Source: Bacteroidota bacterium (lineage in GTDB: Bacteria > Bacteroidota > Bacteroidia > Sphingobacteriales > Sphingobacteriaceae). Taken from it: 34,053 nt of DNA. The translations under genes were made by a program, and so were the position numbers. Positions 7,449-15,374 of this stretch are shown here, one piece after another; within the stretch, counting starts at the first letter, position 1, and each line of letters opens with the position of its first letter. The notes under the pieces are model-generated. The model did no database searches. It was given only the letters and a program-made list of their open reading frames with translations, and was not told the DNA's origin. The stretch spans positions 1 to 34,053 of the forward strand of contig JABDFM010000033.1 of assembly GCA_013286565.1 (NCBI GenBank). The letters run 5' to 3'.

Positions 7449-8480
7449 TTACACCGCCGGTTCCTGCTGGCTTAAGCAATGAAAGCTGCCCAATCCCCAG
7501 ATAATATCGGTTGAGTCAATGCCAACTACTTTCTTGTCAGGGAAGCACTGCTGCAGAATATCAAGCGCCTTGACATCGTTTTTGGAACGATAGGTTGGCG
7601 CAACTACAGCGGCATTGCTGATATAGAAATTAGCATAAGAAGCTGGCAGGCGCTGACCATCATAATATACAGGCTCAGGCATAGGTAATTCTATGATATT
7701 GAGTTGCTTGCCATTCAGCAGGCGCATGGTTTTTAGGGTTTGCAGGTTTTCCTGCAGGATGTGGTAATTTTCGTCGTTCTTGTTTTCTTCGATAACGGTA
7801 ACTACGGTATCCTCATTCACAAAACGGGTAATGTCATCAATATGGCCATCGGTATCGTCGCCTATAATGCCATCACCAAGCCATAACACCTGTTGAACAC
7901 CATAATAATTTTGCAGGTAAGCTTCAATTTGCTGCTGATTTAAATGCGGGTTGCGATTTTTATTGAGCAGGCAGGCGGTAGTGGTTAGAACTGTCCCTTT
8001 TCCATTAAAATCAACCGAACCACCTTCCATCACTATGCCGGGATGATAAGCTGGCAGATTAAAATGCTGTGCTATTTTGGTGGGGATCACATCATCCAGA
8101 TCATAAGGCGGATATTTATTACCCCAGGCATTATAACCCCAATCAACAATTACTTTTTCTTTGGTTTCAGGATTGATCAGAAAAGCAGGGCCGTGATCCC
8201 TACACCACGCATCATTTGTTGGGAACGTAAAAAATTCGATATTCTTCAAATCAACCCCAACTATTTGTAATTGCTGTTTGGCAAAAGCTGCCATTTGTTC
8301 ATCAGCTACGTTGATGCGTACTAATTCACCCTCGGATATGACTTTTATAAACTCGCAATAAGGTTTATAAATAGTAGCGATCTTACCCGGCCATGATTCT
8401 TCCTTATGTGGCCAGCTTAACCAGGTGGCAGTATGTTGTGCCCATTCGGCGGGAAAGTGGAATCCGGATAAATTGTCCAT
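7449..8480 (-). CDS. aguA: agmatine deiminase
   Basis: 343 residues, usual length for the family. Hydrolyses agmatine to N-carbamoylputrescine and ammonia in the cytoplasm. Guanidino-modifying-enzyme signatures: WLSWPHKEESWPG near residue 20, NDAWCRDHGPAF (Asp95-His96), MEGGSVDFNG (Glu152), GDDTDGHIDDITRF (His213, Asp215) and the catalytic Cys335 in GSFHCLSQQEP close to the C-terminus (more often G-N-I-H-C-I-T-Q-Q; the S-F variant is mild). Next upstream on the same strand is aguB, 179 nt away, so the two steps from agmatine to putrescine are adjacent. A start at 8480 is supported by the conserved first residues (FHFPAEWAQH). Confidence 0.95.
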   Translation of the reverse strand: MDNLSGFHFPAEWAQHTATWLSWPHKEESWPGKIATIYKPYCEFIKVISEGELVRINVADEQMAAFAKQQLQIVGVDLKNIEFFTFPTNDAWCRDHGPAFLINPETKEKVIVDWGYNAWGNKYPPYDLDDVIPTKIAQHFNLPAYHPGIVMEGGSVDFNGKGTVLTTTACLLNKNRNPHLNQQQIEAYLQNYYGVQQVLWLGDGIIGDDTDGHIDDITRFVNEDTVVTVIEENKNDENYHILQENLQTLKTMRLLNGKQLNIIELPMPEPVYYDGQRLPASYANFYISNAAVVAPTYRSKNDVKALDILQQCFPDKKVVGIDSTDIIWGLGSFHCLSQQEPAV

Positions 8481-8505
8481 AGTCGATGTTTATTTTTCTA
8501 AATAT

Positions 8506-8533
8506 GTCATTGCGAGCGTAGCGCGGCAATCTC
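8506..8533. repeat. half copy of the GTCATTGCGAG REP family
   Basis: GTCATTGCGAGCGTAGCGCG and the following GCAATCTC match the outer arm of the full REP copies near 30.7, 31.1 and 32.4 kb, then the match stops and another repeat type begins 2 nt later. A composite repeat junction. Confidence 0.7.
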
Positions 8534-8535
8534 TT

Positions 8536-8659
8536 TTGTCTGAACCATGATTTATGGGATTAAAAGATTACCCTGATTATATCGTAAAAATAATATGATA
8601 ACGGAGTTAGTTAAATAATCCTGAAAATCCTTTAATCGTGTAAATCATGGTTCAGACAA
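8536..8659. repeat. TGTCTGAACCATG-type repeat, 19-bp perfect inverted ends
   Basis: TTGTCTGAACCATGATTTA at 8536-8554 and its exact reverse complement at 8641-8659 bound an AT-rich 86-nt centre. The right arm directly abuts the TGA of aguB (8660-8662). Related copies lie at 29901-29980 and 30597-30614. Confidence 0.85.
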
Positions 8660-9529
8660 TCAATCTTCATCAATAAATCTTTTTGTTATAGGCTGGTAAG
8701 AATCGATGCGTCTATCGCGTAAAAACGGCCAGTGACTTCTATAGTAATCTGATTTTCCTAAATCAAGTTCCTGTACAATCACTTCCTCATTCGTATGCGA
8801 TGCCTGGTGAATGATGCTGCCGAAAGGATTAGCGAAAAATGATCCGCCCCAGAATTTTAATTCTTCTTCCTGTCCAACACGGTTTACGCTTACTACGTGC
8901 ACGCCATTTGCTACCGCATGTGAGCGCTGGATGGTTTGCCAGGCATTGTATTGCTCGGTATTAGTGGCCTCATCCTGGCTGGTTGCCCAACCTATGGCTG
9001 TAGGGTAAAATAATATTTCGGCCCCCATCAACGCGGTAATACGGGCTGCTTCGGGATACCATTGATCCCAGCAGATCAGTACGCCTATTGTGGCATATTT
9101 GGTTTTGAAAACCTTGTAACCCAGGTCGCCAGGTGTGAAATAAAATTTCTCATAAAAACCAGGATCATCGGGGATATGCATTTTGCGGTATTTACCCAAA
9201 TAAGCACCATCAGCATCAATTACAGCGGTTGTGTTATGGTATAGGCCCTGTGCCCGTTTTTCAAATAAAGAGGCCACGATAACCACATTTAATTCTTTCG
9301 CGACTTTTGATAATTCATTGGTTGAAGGGCCTGGGATGGCTTCGGCCAACTGAAAATTATCGTAATTCTCTACGTCGCAGAAATACAATGAGGTAAACAA
9401 CTCCTGCAAGCAAACTATCTGCGCGCCTTTAGCGGCAGCTTCGCGCACCTTAACAATTGCTTTTTGCAAATTCTGCTGCTTATCAGCTGTGCAAGCCATC
9501 TGCACCAAACCAACATTTACTTTAGCCAT
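8660..9529 (-). CDS. aguB: N-carbamoylputrescine amidase
   Basis: 289 residues, a full-length carbon-nitrogen hydrolase (nitrilase superfamily). Converts N-carbamoylputrescine to putrescine, CO2 and ammonia. The triad is visible: Glu43 in LQELFTSLYFC, Lys116 in KYRKMHIPDDP, Cys153 in LICWDQWYPEAAR. The signatures KMHIPDDPGFYEKFYF and GWATSQDE are specific to the carbamoylputrescine branch. It is the first gene of an aguB-aguA pair, giving polyamine synthesis from arginine-derived agmatine; arginine decarboxylase is not in the window. The stop codon touches a repeat arm, so an insertion between the two genes may have loosened an older operon. Confidence 0.96.
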   Translation of the reverse strand: MAKVNVGLVQMACTADKQQNLQKAIVKVREAAAKGAQIVCLQELFTSLYFCDVENYDNFQLAEAIPGPSTNELSKVAKELNVVIVASLFEKRAQGLYHNTTAVIDADGAYLGKYRKMHIPDDPGFYEKFYFTPGDLGYKVFKTKYATIGVLICWDQWYPEAARITALMGAEILFYPTAIGWATSQDEATNTEQYNAWQTIQRSHAVANGVHVVSVNRVGQEEELKFWGGSFFANPFGSIIHQASHTNEEVIVQELDLGKSDYYRSHWPFLRDRRIDSYQPITKRFIDED

Positions 9530-9546
9530 ACCGCTTAAAATTTGGG

Positions 9547-9554
9547 CAAATTTA
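9547..9554 (-). promoter_or_regulatory. -7 element TAAATTTG for aguB
   Basis: Exact TAnnTTTG on the minus strand with a leader of about 18 nt to ATG 9529. A TTG at 9581-9579 lies 24 nt upstream, somewhat far for a -33 element. The spacer 9530-9685 is a divergent promoter region. Confidence 0.55.
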
Positions 9555-9671
9555 GAATTTTAATATTAACTGCTTTGTCAATTTTTGTTTATTACAGGTT
9601 AAAACAAATTTGTGTAATCAATTTGTTATCAGTGTATCACAGTACTACTCAGTGTAATCATAATAAAGTAT

Positions 9672-9679
9672 TACTTTTG
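9672..9679 (+). promoter_or_regulatory. -7 element TACTTTTG for the flippase-like gene
   Basis: Exact TAnnTTTG; six nt (CGGCTA) then ATG 9686, implying a leader of only a few bases. Supports the start at 9686 over the upstream ATG at 9542. Confidence 0.55.
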
Positions 9680-9685
9680 CGGCTA

Positions 9686-10642
9686 ATGTCGAATATAGAA
9701 GAAACAGCTGAAGATGCCGCAGAAGATGCGGTTGAGCATAAAACCTGGAAGGGTACACTTTGGAGCATTACCAAAATAATCTTAATCGTAGTTGTTACGG
9801 GCGGTTTGCTTTACTACGTATTTAGCAAGGTGCCTTTTGCAAAAATAAAATACCGGCTTTTTAATGCAAATAAGCTTTGGTTATCAGCCGCCATTATATG
9901 TTATTTTATTTCCATGATCTTTTCTTCGTGGAGGCTACTAAGCTATTTTAAATCTATTGGTTTGAAATTAGATTATCGCTTCAATTTAAGATTGTATTTT
10001 TTAGGAATGTGCTACAATGTACTGCTACCAGGTGGTATTGGGGGCGATGGTTATAAGATATACTTATTACACAAGCGCTATAAATTGCCAACGAAAAAAG
10101 TGTTTTGGGCAATCTTATTTGATAGGCTGAGTGGTTTTTGGGCCATAGGATTGATTACGGTAGCCCTGATCATCATGATACCTTCGATCCCTGTTCACCT
10201 GGCTATACCGGGGGGCATTTTTATCATTGGTTCGCTTATCTATTATTTCGTAGCCCGGCGTTTTTTCAGGGATTATACCCATAATTTTCTTTCGGGCCAT
10301 TTAAAAGCAGTCTGCGTTCAGTCGATGCAGATACTGGTTATTATATGCCTGATCTTAGCGCAAAACGATTTTCACAGCAAATTTGCGCCATATCTTTTGT
10401 CCTTCCTCATTTCCTCATTAGCCGCAATTATCCCCTTTAGCTTAGGCGGAGGAGGTGTAAGGGATGCTATTTTTTTAACCGCCTCAAAGCAATTTAATAT
10501 TGCCACAGATATGGCTGTTTACTTGAGTATTAGCTTTTATCTCATCTCAATTTTAGTGGCGTTATTTGGTATTTATTATGTTATTCGTAACAGCAGGCTT
10601 GAAAAAGGTTTACCTCCAATTGAAGAGAATATAGACAAATAG
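9686..10642 (+). CDS. lysylphosphatidylglycerol synthase TM-region / UPF0104 flippase-like membrane protein
   Basis: 318 residues from ATG 9686. A short acidic N-tail (EETAEDAAEDAVEH) precedes about eight membrane helices starting with IILIVVVTGGLLYYVF. Conserved motifs of the PF03706 family are present: LLPGGIGGDGYKIYLLHKR, FDRLSGFWAIG and PFSLGGGGVRDAIF, typical of proteins that flip or transfer lipids at the inner membrane. It lacks a C-terminal aminoacyl transferase domain, so it is the membrane part only and its lipid substrate is unknown. An upstream ATG at 9542 would add 48 residues that overlap the promoter region, so I reject it. Confidence 0.85.
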   Translation: MSNIEETAEDAAEDAVEHKTWKGTLWSITKIILIVVVTGGLLYYVFSKVPFAKIKYRLFNANKLWLSAAIICYFISMIFSSWRLLSYFKSIGLKLDYRFNLRLYFLGMCYNVLLPGGIGGDGYKIYLLHKRYKLPTKKVFWAILFDRLSGFWAIGLITVALIIMIPSIPVHLAIPGGIFIIGSLIYYFVARRFFRDYTHNFLSGHLKAVCVQSMQILVIICLILAQNDFHSKFAPYLLSFLISSLAAIIPFSLGGGGVRDAIFLTASKQFNIATDMAVYLSISFYLISILVALFGIYYVIRNSRLEKGLPPIEENIDK

Positions 10643-10655
10643 CGATCTAATTTCC

Positions 10656-10663
10656 TAATTTTG
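10656..10663 (+). promoter_or_regulatory. -7 element TAATTTTG for the aromatic amino acid hydroxylase
   Basis: Exact TAnnTTTG followed by a 28-nt leader to ATG 10692; no clear -33 TTG at normal spacing. Confidence 0.5.
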
Positions 10664-10691
10664 CGTTCTCTTAATAAACCAACTGAACGTA

Positions 10692-12470
10692 ATGAGTGAT
10701 TTTAATGATTTTAATAACCCGCAGGTTGCGGCATTACCCCGTCATTTAAAGCAATTTATCGTAAATCAGCATTATGAACACTATACGCCCATTGATCATG
10801 CGGTATGGCGTTATGTGATGCGGCAGAATTACAGTTATCTTAAAGATGTTGCTTATTACCCTTACATCCCCGGCTTGCAAAAGGCAGGTTTAACCATCGA
10901 AAAAATCCCTGATCTGCAGGAGATGAACGACGCGCTCGGCAAAATAGGCTGGGGCGCTGTTACTGTGGATGGCTTTATACCGCCAGCGGCCTTTATGGAG
11001 TACCAGGCTTACCGCGTGTTGGTTATAGCTGCGGATATCCGCCAGTTAAAGCACATTGAATATACCCCGGCACCCGATATTATCCATGAATCAGCCGGTC
11101 ATGCACCCATCATTGCTGATAAGGATTATCACGATTACCTCAGCTATTTTGGTTCGATAGGCGCGAAGGCCATGTTTTCGGCACAGGATTTTGAATTGTA
11201 TGAAACCATCAGGGCGTTATCTATTCTAAAAGAAATGCCTGATGCTGATCCTGCAGAAATAAAAAAAGCCGACGAGCTGGTGGCTTTCAGGCAAGAAAAC
11301 ATGGGCGAGCCATCAGAAATGGCCCTATTGAGCCGGCTGCATTGGTGGACGGTTGAATATGGTTTGATCGGCAACCTGGAAAACCCTAAGATATATGGTG
11401 CGGGTTTGCTATCGTCTATTGGCGAGAGTTCTACCTGTATGCAACCGGATATTAAGAAGTTGTGGTACAATATTTACGCGGTCAATTACTCCTACGATAT
11501 CACCAAAGCGCAGCCGCAGCTTTTTGTTACGGAAACATTTCAGAACCTGATAGATGTGCTGGAGCAATTTGCTGATACCATGGCATTCAGGGTTGGTGGT
11601 AGTTTTGGTTTGCAAAAAGCGATAGAAAGTAAAAATACCTGTACGGCAGTTTATAGCTCTGGCTTGCAGGTTTCAGGTACAATTACGGATTTTATAAAGA
11701 CAACGGGCGACCAACCCTCGTTTATTAAAACTACAGGCCCTACTACCTTGTCATTCAATAATAAACTGCTGAAAGGTCACGGTAAGGACTATCATAAGGA
11801 CGGATTCAGTTCTCCCGTTGGTAAGATAAAAGGAATAGTCACTCCGATCGAAGATATGACGGCGGACGAGTTGACCGTTCACGGCCTGGAAACAGGTAAT
11901 ACGGCGATGCTGCATTTTGACAGCGGTATCACTTTGAGCGGGATAGTTAAGCATATATTGACCCAGGATGGCAAAAACATCCTGATCACTTTTGCCGATT
12001 GCACTGTGAAAGATAAAAAAGGAGAGCTGTTGTTTGATCCTTCATGGGGTGTATATGATATGGCTGTTGGCGAGAAAATAGTATCTGTTTTTTGCGGCGC
12101 AGCCGACAAGGACGCTTATGAAGAAATTGTGTACAAGTCGGCCACCAATACCCACCACGTGCAATATGATCAGCGTACTATCGAATTGCATCAACTTTAT
12201 CAACAGGTAAGGGACCGCAGGCATAAAGGCGGCGATTATGGATTTTTAGGTAATGTATGGCAAATGCTGCAAAAAAATCATCATGACGACTGGTTGTGCG
12301 CGTTAGAAATATTGGAGATATTAGATCACGAAGAAGTTGAGCCTGAGTTAGCCGCAGAGATAAGGCCCTTCCTTGAAAATAAAGCAACCAACGAGCGTGG
12401 GTTGAAAAAATTGATCAGTGACGGGTTTTATCTCATCAAACACCCGGTGGAACAGAAACTGGTGGTGTGA
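10692..12470 (+). CDS. pterin-dependent aromatic amino acid hydroxylase with long C-terminal extension
   Basis: 592 residues. The catalytic domain occupies about residues 15-320: iron ligands His132 and His137 in IIHESAGHAPI and Glu222 in WWTVEYGLIG, and the KIYGAGLLSSIGES segment of phenylalanine/tyrosine/tryptophan hydroxylases. It would hydroxylate an aromatic amino acid (phenylalanine most likely) with tetrahydrobiopterin and O2. After residue ~320 follow about 270 residues rich in beta structure and ending in a helical part (EVEPELAAEIRPF) that classical ~260-300 residue bacterial PheH lacks; the long form is usual in this phylum. A short-chain dehydrogenase gene starts 23 nt downstream. 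Which amino acid is used is not certain. Confidence 0.9.
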   Translation: MSDFNDFNNPQVAALPRHLKQFIVNQHYEHYTPIDHAVWRYVMRQNYSYLKDVAYYPYIPGLQKAGLTIEKIPDLQEMNDALGKIGWGAVTVDGFIPPAAFMEYQAYRVLVIAADIRQLKHIEYTPAPDIIHESAGHAPIIADKDYHDYLSYFGSIGAKAMFSAQDFELYETIRALSILKEMPDADPAEIKKADELVAFRQENMGEPSEMALLSRLHWWTVEYGLIGNLENPKIYGAGLLSSIGESSTCMQPDIKKLWYNIYAVNYSYDITKAQPQLFVTETFQNLIDVLEQFADTMAFRVGGSFGLQKAIESKNTCTAVYSSGLQVSGTITDFIKTTGDQPSFIKTTGPTTLSFNNKLLKGHGKDYHKDGFSSPVGKIKGIVTPIEDMTADELTVHGLETGNTAMLHFDSGITLSGIVKHILTQDGKNILITFADCTVKDKKGELLFDPSWGVYDMAVGEKIVSVFCGAADKDAYEEIVYKSATNTHHVQYDQRTIELHQLYQQVRDRRHKGGDYGFLGNVWQMLQKNHHDDWLCALEILEILDHEEVEPELAAEIRPFLENKATNERGLKKLISDGFYLIKHPVEQKLVV

Positions 12471-12492
12471 TAAAATTAATATCTTAGCACTT

Positions 12493-13197
12493 ATGAATAT
12501 TATTATAACAGGCGCAAGCAGTGGTGTTGGATTTGAAGCGGTGCTTGAACTTATATTATCCGGCAAACACAAGGTTATCGCATTGGCCCGCTCAGAAGAT
12601 AAGCTTGGGAAGTTATTGGAGATCGCGCGGGGACTAAACCCCGATTGTGTGCTTTATCCTGTAGCATTCGATATTGTACATGATGATTATGCTGACCTGT
12701 TGCAATTTATAGGCAGCCGCCTTGATAACCAGGTGGATATCCTAATCAATAACGCCGGTGTTCTCATCAATAAGCCTTTTACCGAACTATTGGAAACTGA
12801 TTTTGTAGAGATGCTGCAAAGCAACTTTATAGGGCATGTACGCATTATACAAAGCTTGTTGCCATTAATGCCTGCCGGTTCGCATATTTTAAATATTGGC
12901 AGTATGGGTGGTTTCCAGGGCAGTGTTAAGTTTCCGGGTTTGTCGGCCTATTCGGCCAGCAAAGCAGCTTTGCATACCTTAACTGAATGCATGGCGCAGG
13001 AATTAGCAGAACAACAGATCAAGGTCAACTGCCTGGCGTTAGGCTCGGCGCAAACCGAAATGCTCGAAAAGGCTTTCCCCGGTTATGAATCGCCGGTGAT
13101 GGCTTTTGAGATGGGTAAATACATCGCTGATTTTGCTCTTACGGGGCACAGATTCTTTAACGGGAAAATTTTGCCGGTTGCAGTTTCCACACCTTAA
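12493..13197 (+). CDS. short-chain dehydrogenase/reductase (classical SDR)
   Basis: 234 residues from ATG 12493 (NIIITGASSGVGFEAV). The NAD(P) loop TGASSGVG is at residues 6-13, NNAGVL follows near residue 90, the catalytic Ser lies in ILNIGSMGG, and Tyr/Lys in YSASKAALHTL. An upstream ATG at 12418 overlaps the hydroxylase and is rejected. The gene follows the hydroxylase by 22 nt; pterin-recycling enzymes (dihydropteridine reductase, sepiapterin reductase) are SDRs, so a role in recycling or making the pterin cofactor is possible, but nothing in the motifs proves it. A near-match -7 motif TATCTTAG (12480-12487) may give it a separate transcript. Confidence 0.88.
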   Translation: MNIIITGASSGVGFEAVLELILSGKHKVIALARSEDKLGKLLEIARGLNPDCVLYPVAFDIVHDDYADLLQFIGSRLDNQVDILINNAGVLINKPFTELLETDFVEMLQSNFIGHVRIIQSLLPLMPAGSHILNIGSMGGFQGSVKFPGLSAYSASKAALHTLTECMAQELAEQQIKVNCLALGSAQTEMLEKAFPGYESPVMAFEMGKYIADFALTGHRFFNGKILPVAVSTP

Positions 13198-13273
13198 AAA
13201 AAACATATATATAATTTATTGTATATCAAATTATTATTATGGTAAATTTACTATAATAATAATTCTGCTTTGT

Positions 13274-14698
13274 ATGGATGAAAGGCTATCGTTTTTGTTC
13301 GAACATTCAAGTGATATTTTTTTGGTGTTTGACGTAAATGGAGCCATTCTTAAAACGAATGTTTCTTTCAGGCATTTTACAGGTTATACCGAACAGAAAA
13401 TAAACGGCAAAAATATTATTGACCTTTTTCACCCGGACGACTGGGATAAGCATATTGAACTATTAAAAAAAATAACCCATCAAAAAAATATAACCGGGTA
13501 TTTCACCCGGATAAAAGCAAGCGATAATACTTTCTTAAATATTACCTGGTCGTTTAGTTTTAATGAAGATGACAGGTTGATCTATGCCACAGGCATTTAT
13601 GCAAATACAAATTTGTATATTCAAAACATCAACAATATTTCGGACAAGATCCAACATGTTTTAGCAAGCCTTCCCGATGGCTTTTTTATGCTGGATAAAA
13701 ACTGGCATATCAATGCTTTTAATCCTGCTTTCCAGGGGATAATAAATGCGCCGGCTAATGAGTTGCGCGGTGCAGATATCAGGCAACTAAATAGCCTGGT
13801 CATCGCGGATGAAGTTATTCCTGAGTTTGAAAATGCTTTTAAGAACGATACCCCTAGCCTGGTAGAGTATTATGATCAGCATTATAAAGGGTGGCTGCGG
13901 TTAAGTATTTACCCTTACAGGGGCGAAGTGATCGCTTTTATAAGTGATATCAGTGATAGTAAAACCCAGCAGTTGATATTAGCACTGGAGAAAAGGGTTT
14001 TAGAATTGAATTTATTGCCTTCTTATACACTTCCCTTAATTACGGACGAGTTATTATTAGGGATAGAGCGCATATTTCCTGAAATGTATTGTTCCATTTT
14101 GGAGGTTGATAAGGCCCAGGAGAAAGTTTATCATCTCTCAGCGCCCCGCTTACCAGTTGAATACTGCCGTGCTATAAATGGCTCCAGGATCGGCCCGAAT
14201 GAAGGCTCGTGCGGTACAGCAGCCTATCATCGCGAGCAGGTCATCGTAAGGGATATTGAACATAGCCCCTTGTGGGACCATTACAAACAGTTCATTCTCC
14301 CTTATGGATTAAAAGCCTGTTGGTCGACCCCGGTTATTGGTTCGCAAAGCACTAATGTATTAGCCACGTTTGCTATCTATTACGACAGCATAAGAGAGCC
14401 CAAACCCGAAGAATTGCAAATGATCGAACGTACCATTAATATTCTGCGGGTACTGATAGAAAGTAAAAGGAGTGAGCAATACCTTGCCAACCAAAATAAA
14501 CGCTTACAGGAAATCGCATCTATTAGCTCTCACAATATCCGCAGGCCGGTAGCCACTATAATGGGTTTGGTTAATTTGTTTGACAAAAATAAAATGGATA
14601 ATCCGTTAAACAAGGAGATCATGGAGCACCTGAGGACCACCGCCATAGAACTGGACGATGTGATACATATTATAGTAGAAAAAACTGTTAATATTTAA
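13274..14698 (+). CDS. PAS-PAS-GAF protein with HisKA phosphoacceptor but no ATPase domain
   Basis: 474 residues from ATG 13274. PAS 1 covers about residues 1-105 (LFEHSSDIFLVFDVNGAIL, FHPDDWDKHI), PAS 2 about 130-235 (LASLPDGFFMLDKNWHINAF), GAF about 250-400 (EGSCGTAAYHREQVIVRDIE, YGLKACWSTPV), followed by a helix and the H-box ISSHNIRRPVATIMGL with His~420. The chain ends about 55 residues later (ELDDVIHIIVEKTVNI), so no HATPase is present. No transmembrane segment: a cytoplasmic sensor. The end looks natural rather than cut, as many proteins of this phylum stop at this point; it may be phosphorylated by, or dimerise with, a separate kinase. An upstream ATG overlapping the SDR gene is rejected. 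Confidence 0.85.
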   Translation: MDERLSFLFEHSSDIFLVFDVNGAILKTNVSFRHFTGYTEQKINGKNIIDLFHPDDWDKHIELLKKITHQKNITGYFTRIKASDNTFLNITWSFSFNEDDRLIYATGIYANTNLYIQNINNISDKIQHVLASLPDGFFMLDKNWHINAFNPAFQGIINAPANELRGADIRQLNSLVIADEVIPEFENAFKNDTPSLVEYYDQHYKGWLRLSIYPYRGEVIAFISDISDSKTQQLILALEKRVLELNLLPSYTLPLITDELLLGIERIFPEMYCSILEVDKAQEKVYHLSAPRLPVEYCRAINGSRIGPNEGSCGTAAYHREQVIVRDIEHSPLWDHYKQFILPYGLKACWSTPVIGSQSTNVLATFAIYYDSIREPKPEELQMIERTINILRVLIESKRSEQYLANQNKRLQEIASISSHNIRRPVATIMGLVNLFDKNKMDNPLNKEIMEHLRTTAIELDDVIHIIVEKTVNI

Positions 14699-14724
14699 AT
14701 GGGAATGATTTTCTGATTCGCGCC

Positions 14725-14919
14725 CTATTTCTTTAGGAACAATAGCATGATGGCAAGTGTAGTGCCGACCTGGCCGAGCCAAAAGACAAACATCCATCTG
14801 ATAGAATTATCAATTTGTTTACTAAGATCAGATTTGAATTTTGCAAGGTCATCTTTTATACTTGCAATACCATTTGCAGTATCATATTTTGTAGCTAAAG
14901 TCTTAATCGCTTCTTCCAC
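14725..14919 (-). CDS. small coiled-coil protein with C-terminal membrane helix (paralogue B)
   Basis: 64 residues from a GTG start at 14919, 8 nt after the stop of its paralogue. EEAIKTLATKYDTAN is followed by a heptad-like stretch (IASIKDDLAKFKSDLSKQID), then WMFVFWLGQVGTTLAIMLLF, a single membrane helix, and LKK. It aligns along its length with residues 15-83 of the next gene (TIKTLATKDDIA, WMFIFWIGQVGAMLAIAFL), so the pair arose by tandem duplication; this copy lacks the N-terminal part. The pattern is that of DUF1640/CCDC90-like coiled-coil anchors. Function unknown. Confidence 0.65.
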   Translation of the reverse strand: MEEAIKTLATKYDTANGIASIKDDLAKFKSDLSKQIDNSIRWMFVFWLGQVGTTLAIMLLFLKK

Positions 14920-14926
14920 GAGCAGG

Positions 14927-15178
14927 TTATTTTTTTAACACTAAAAAGGCAATAGCCAACATTGCACCAACCTGGCCTATCCAAAAGATAAACATCCACT
15001 TAATATTTTCAGCTTTAGATTCACCGATCTCCTTGCGAGCATCACCAATCTCATTACTAAGATCATACTTAACCTTAGCAATCTCATCCTTGACAATCGC
15101 AATGTCATCCTTTGTAGCTAATGTTTTAATGGTGGCTTCCACTGAGCGTTCTGTTTTATTATCGATGTATTTAAACAT
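14927..15178 (-). CDS. small coiled-coil protein with C-terminal membrane helix (paralogue A), probably longer at its N-terminus
   Basis: 83 residues from ATG 15178: coiled-coil region (DDIAIVKDEIAKVKYDLSNE) and a C-terminal helix WMFIFWIGQVGAMLAIAFLV ending LKK. The frame stays open upstream, encoding ETARLYKLLSDKLGSDTTEA directly before this Met, which reads like the normal N-terminus of such DUF1640-like proteins, yet no in-frame ATG exists there. An ATG at 15258 enters this frame only through a -1 shift at A AAA AAG (15244-15238). So the gene is either decayed at one base, expressed by frameshifting, or shorter than its ancestor. Partner of the 64-residue paralogue just downstream. Confidence 0.65.
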   Translation of the reverse strand: MFKYIDNKTERSVEATIKTLATKDDIAIVKDEIAKVKYDLSNEIGDARKEIGESKAENIKWMFIFWIGQVGAMLAIAFLVLKK

Positions 15179-15237
15179 GGCCTCGGTTGTATCGCTGCCT
15201 AACTTATCAGATAGCAGTTTATATAACCTGGCTGTTT

Positions 15238-15244
15238 CTTTTTT
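15238..15244 (-). other. candidate -1 frameshift site A AAA AAG
   Basis: Read from ATG 15258: ATG TAC TTA GAA GCA AAA AAG. The heptamer A AAA AAG is in the correct zero frame, the same GCA-AAA-AAG context as E. coli dnaX. Without slippage the product stops after 19 codons; with a -1 slip it continues GAA ACA GCC... into the 83-codon ORF for a total of about 110 residues. An error or mutation in the A-run would look the same. Confidence 0.4.
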
Positions 15245-15303
15245 GCTTCTAAGTACATAACAAATATAAGGATTAGAGTTTTAATAATTTAAAGCGCATT
15301 TAA

Positions 15304-15370
15304 TTTAGTCAAGGGTTAATAGCAACCAACCGATCACTTTCCCCACACATACTATCAACCCTTAACTAAA
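15304..15370 (-). terminator. 19-bp inverted repeat just past ssb
   Basis: 15304-15322 and 15352-15370 are inverted copies with two differences that become G-U pairs in RNA (TTTAGTCAAGGGTTAATAG against TTTAGTTAAGGGTTGATAG). It begins 5 nt after the ssb stop and may end or stabilise that transcript; no long T-run follows, so the terminator label is tentative. Confidence 0.5.
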
Positions 15371-15374
15371 TCAA

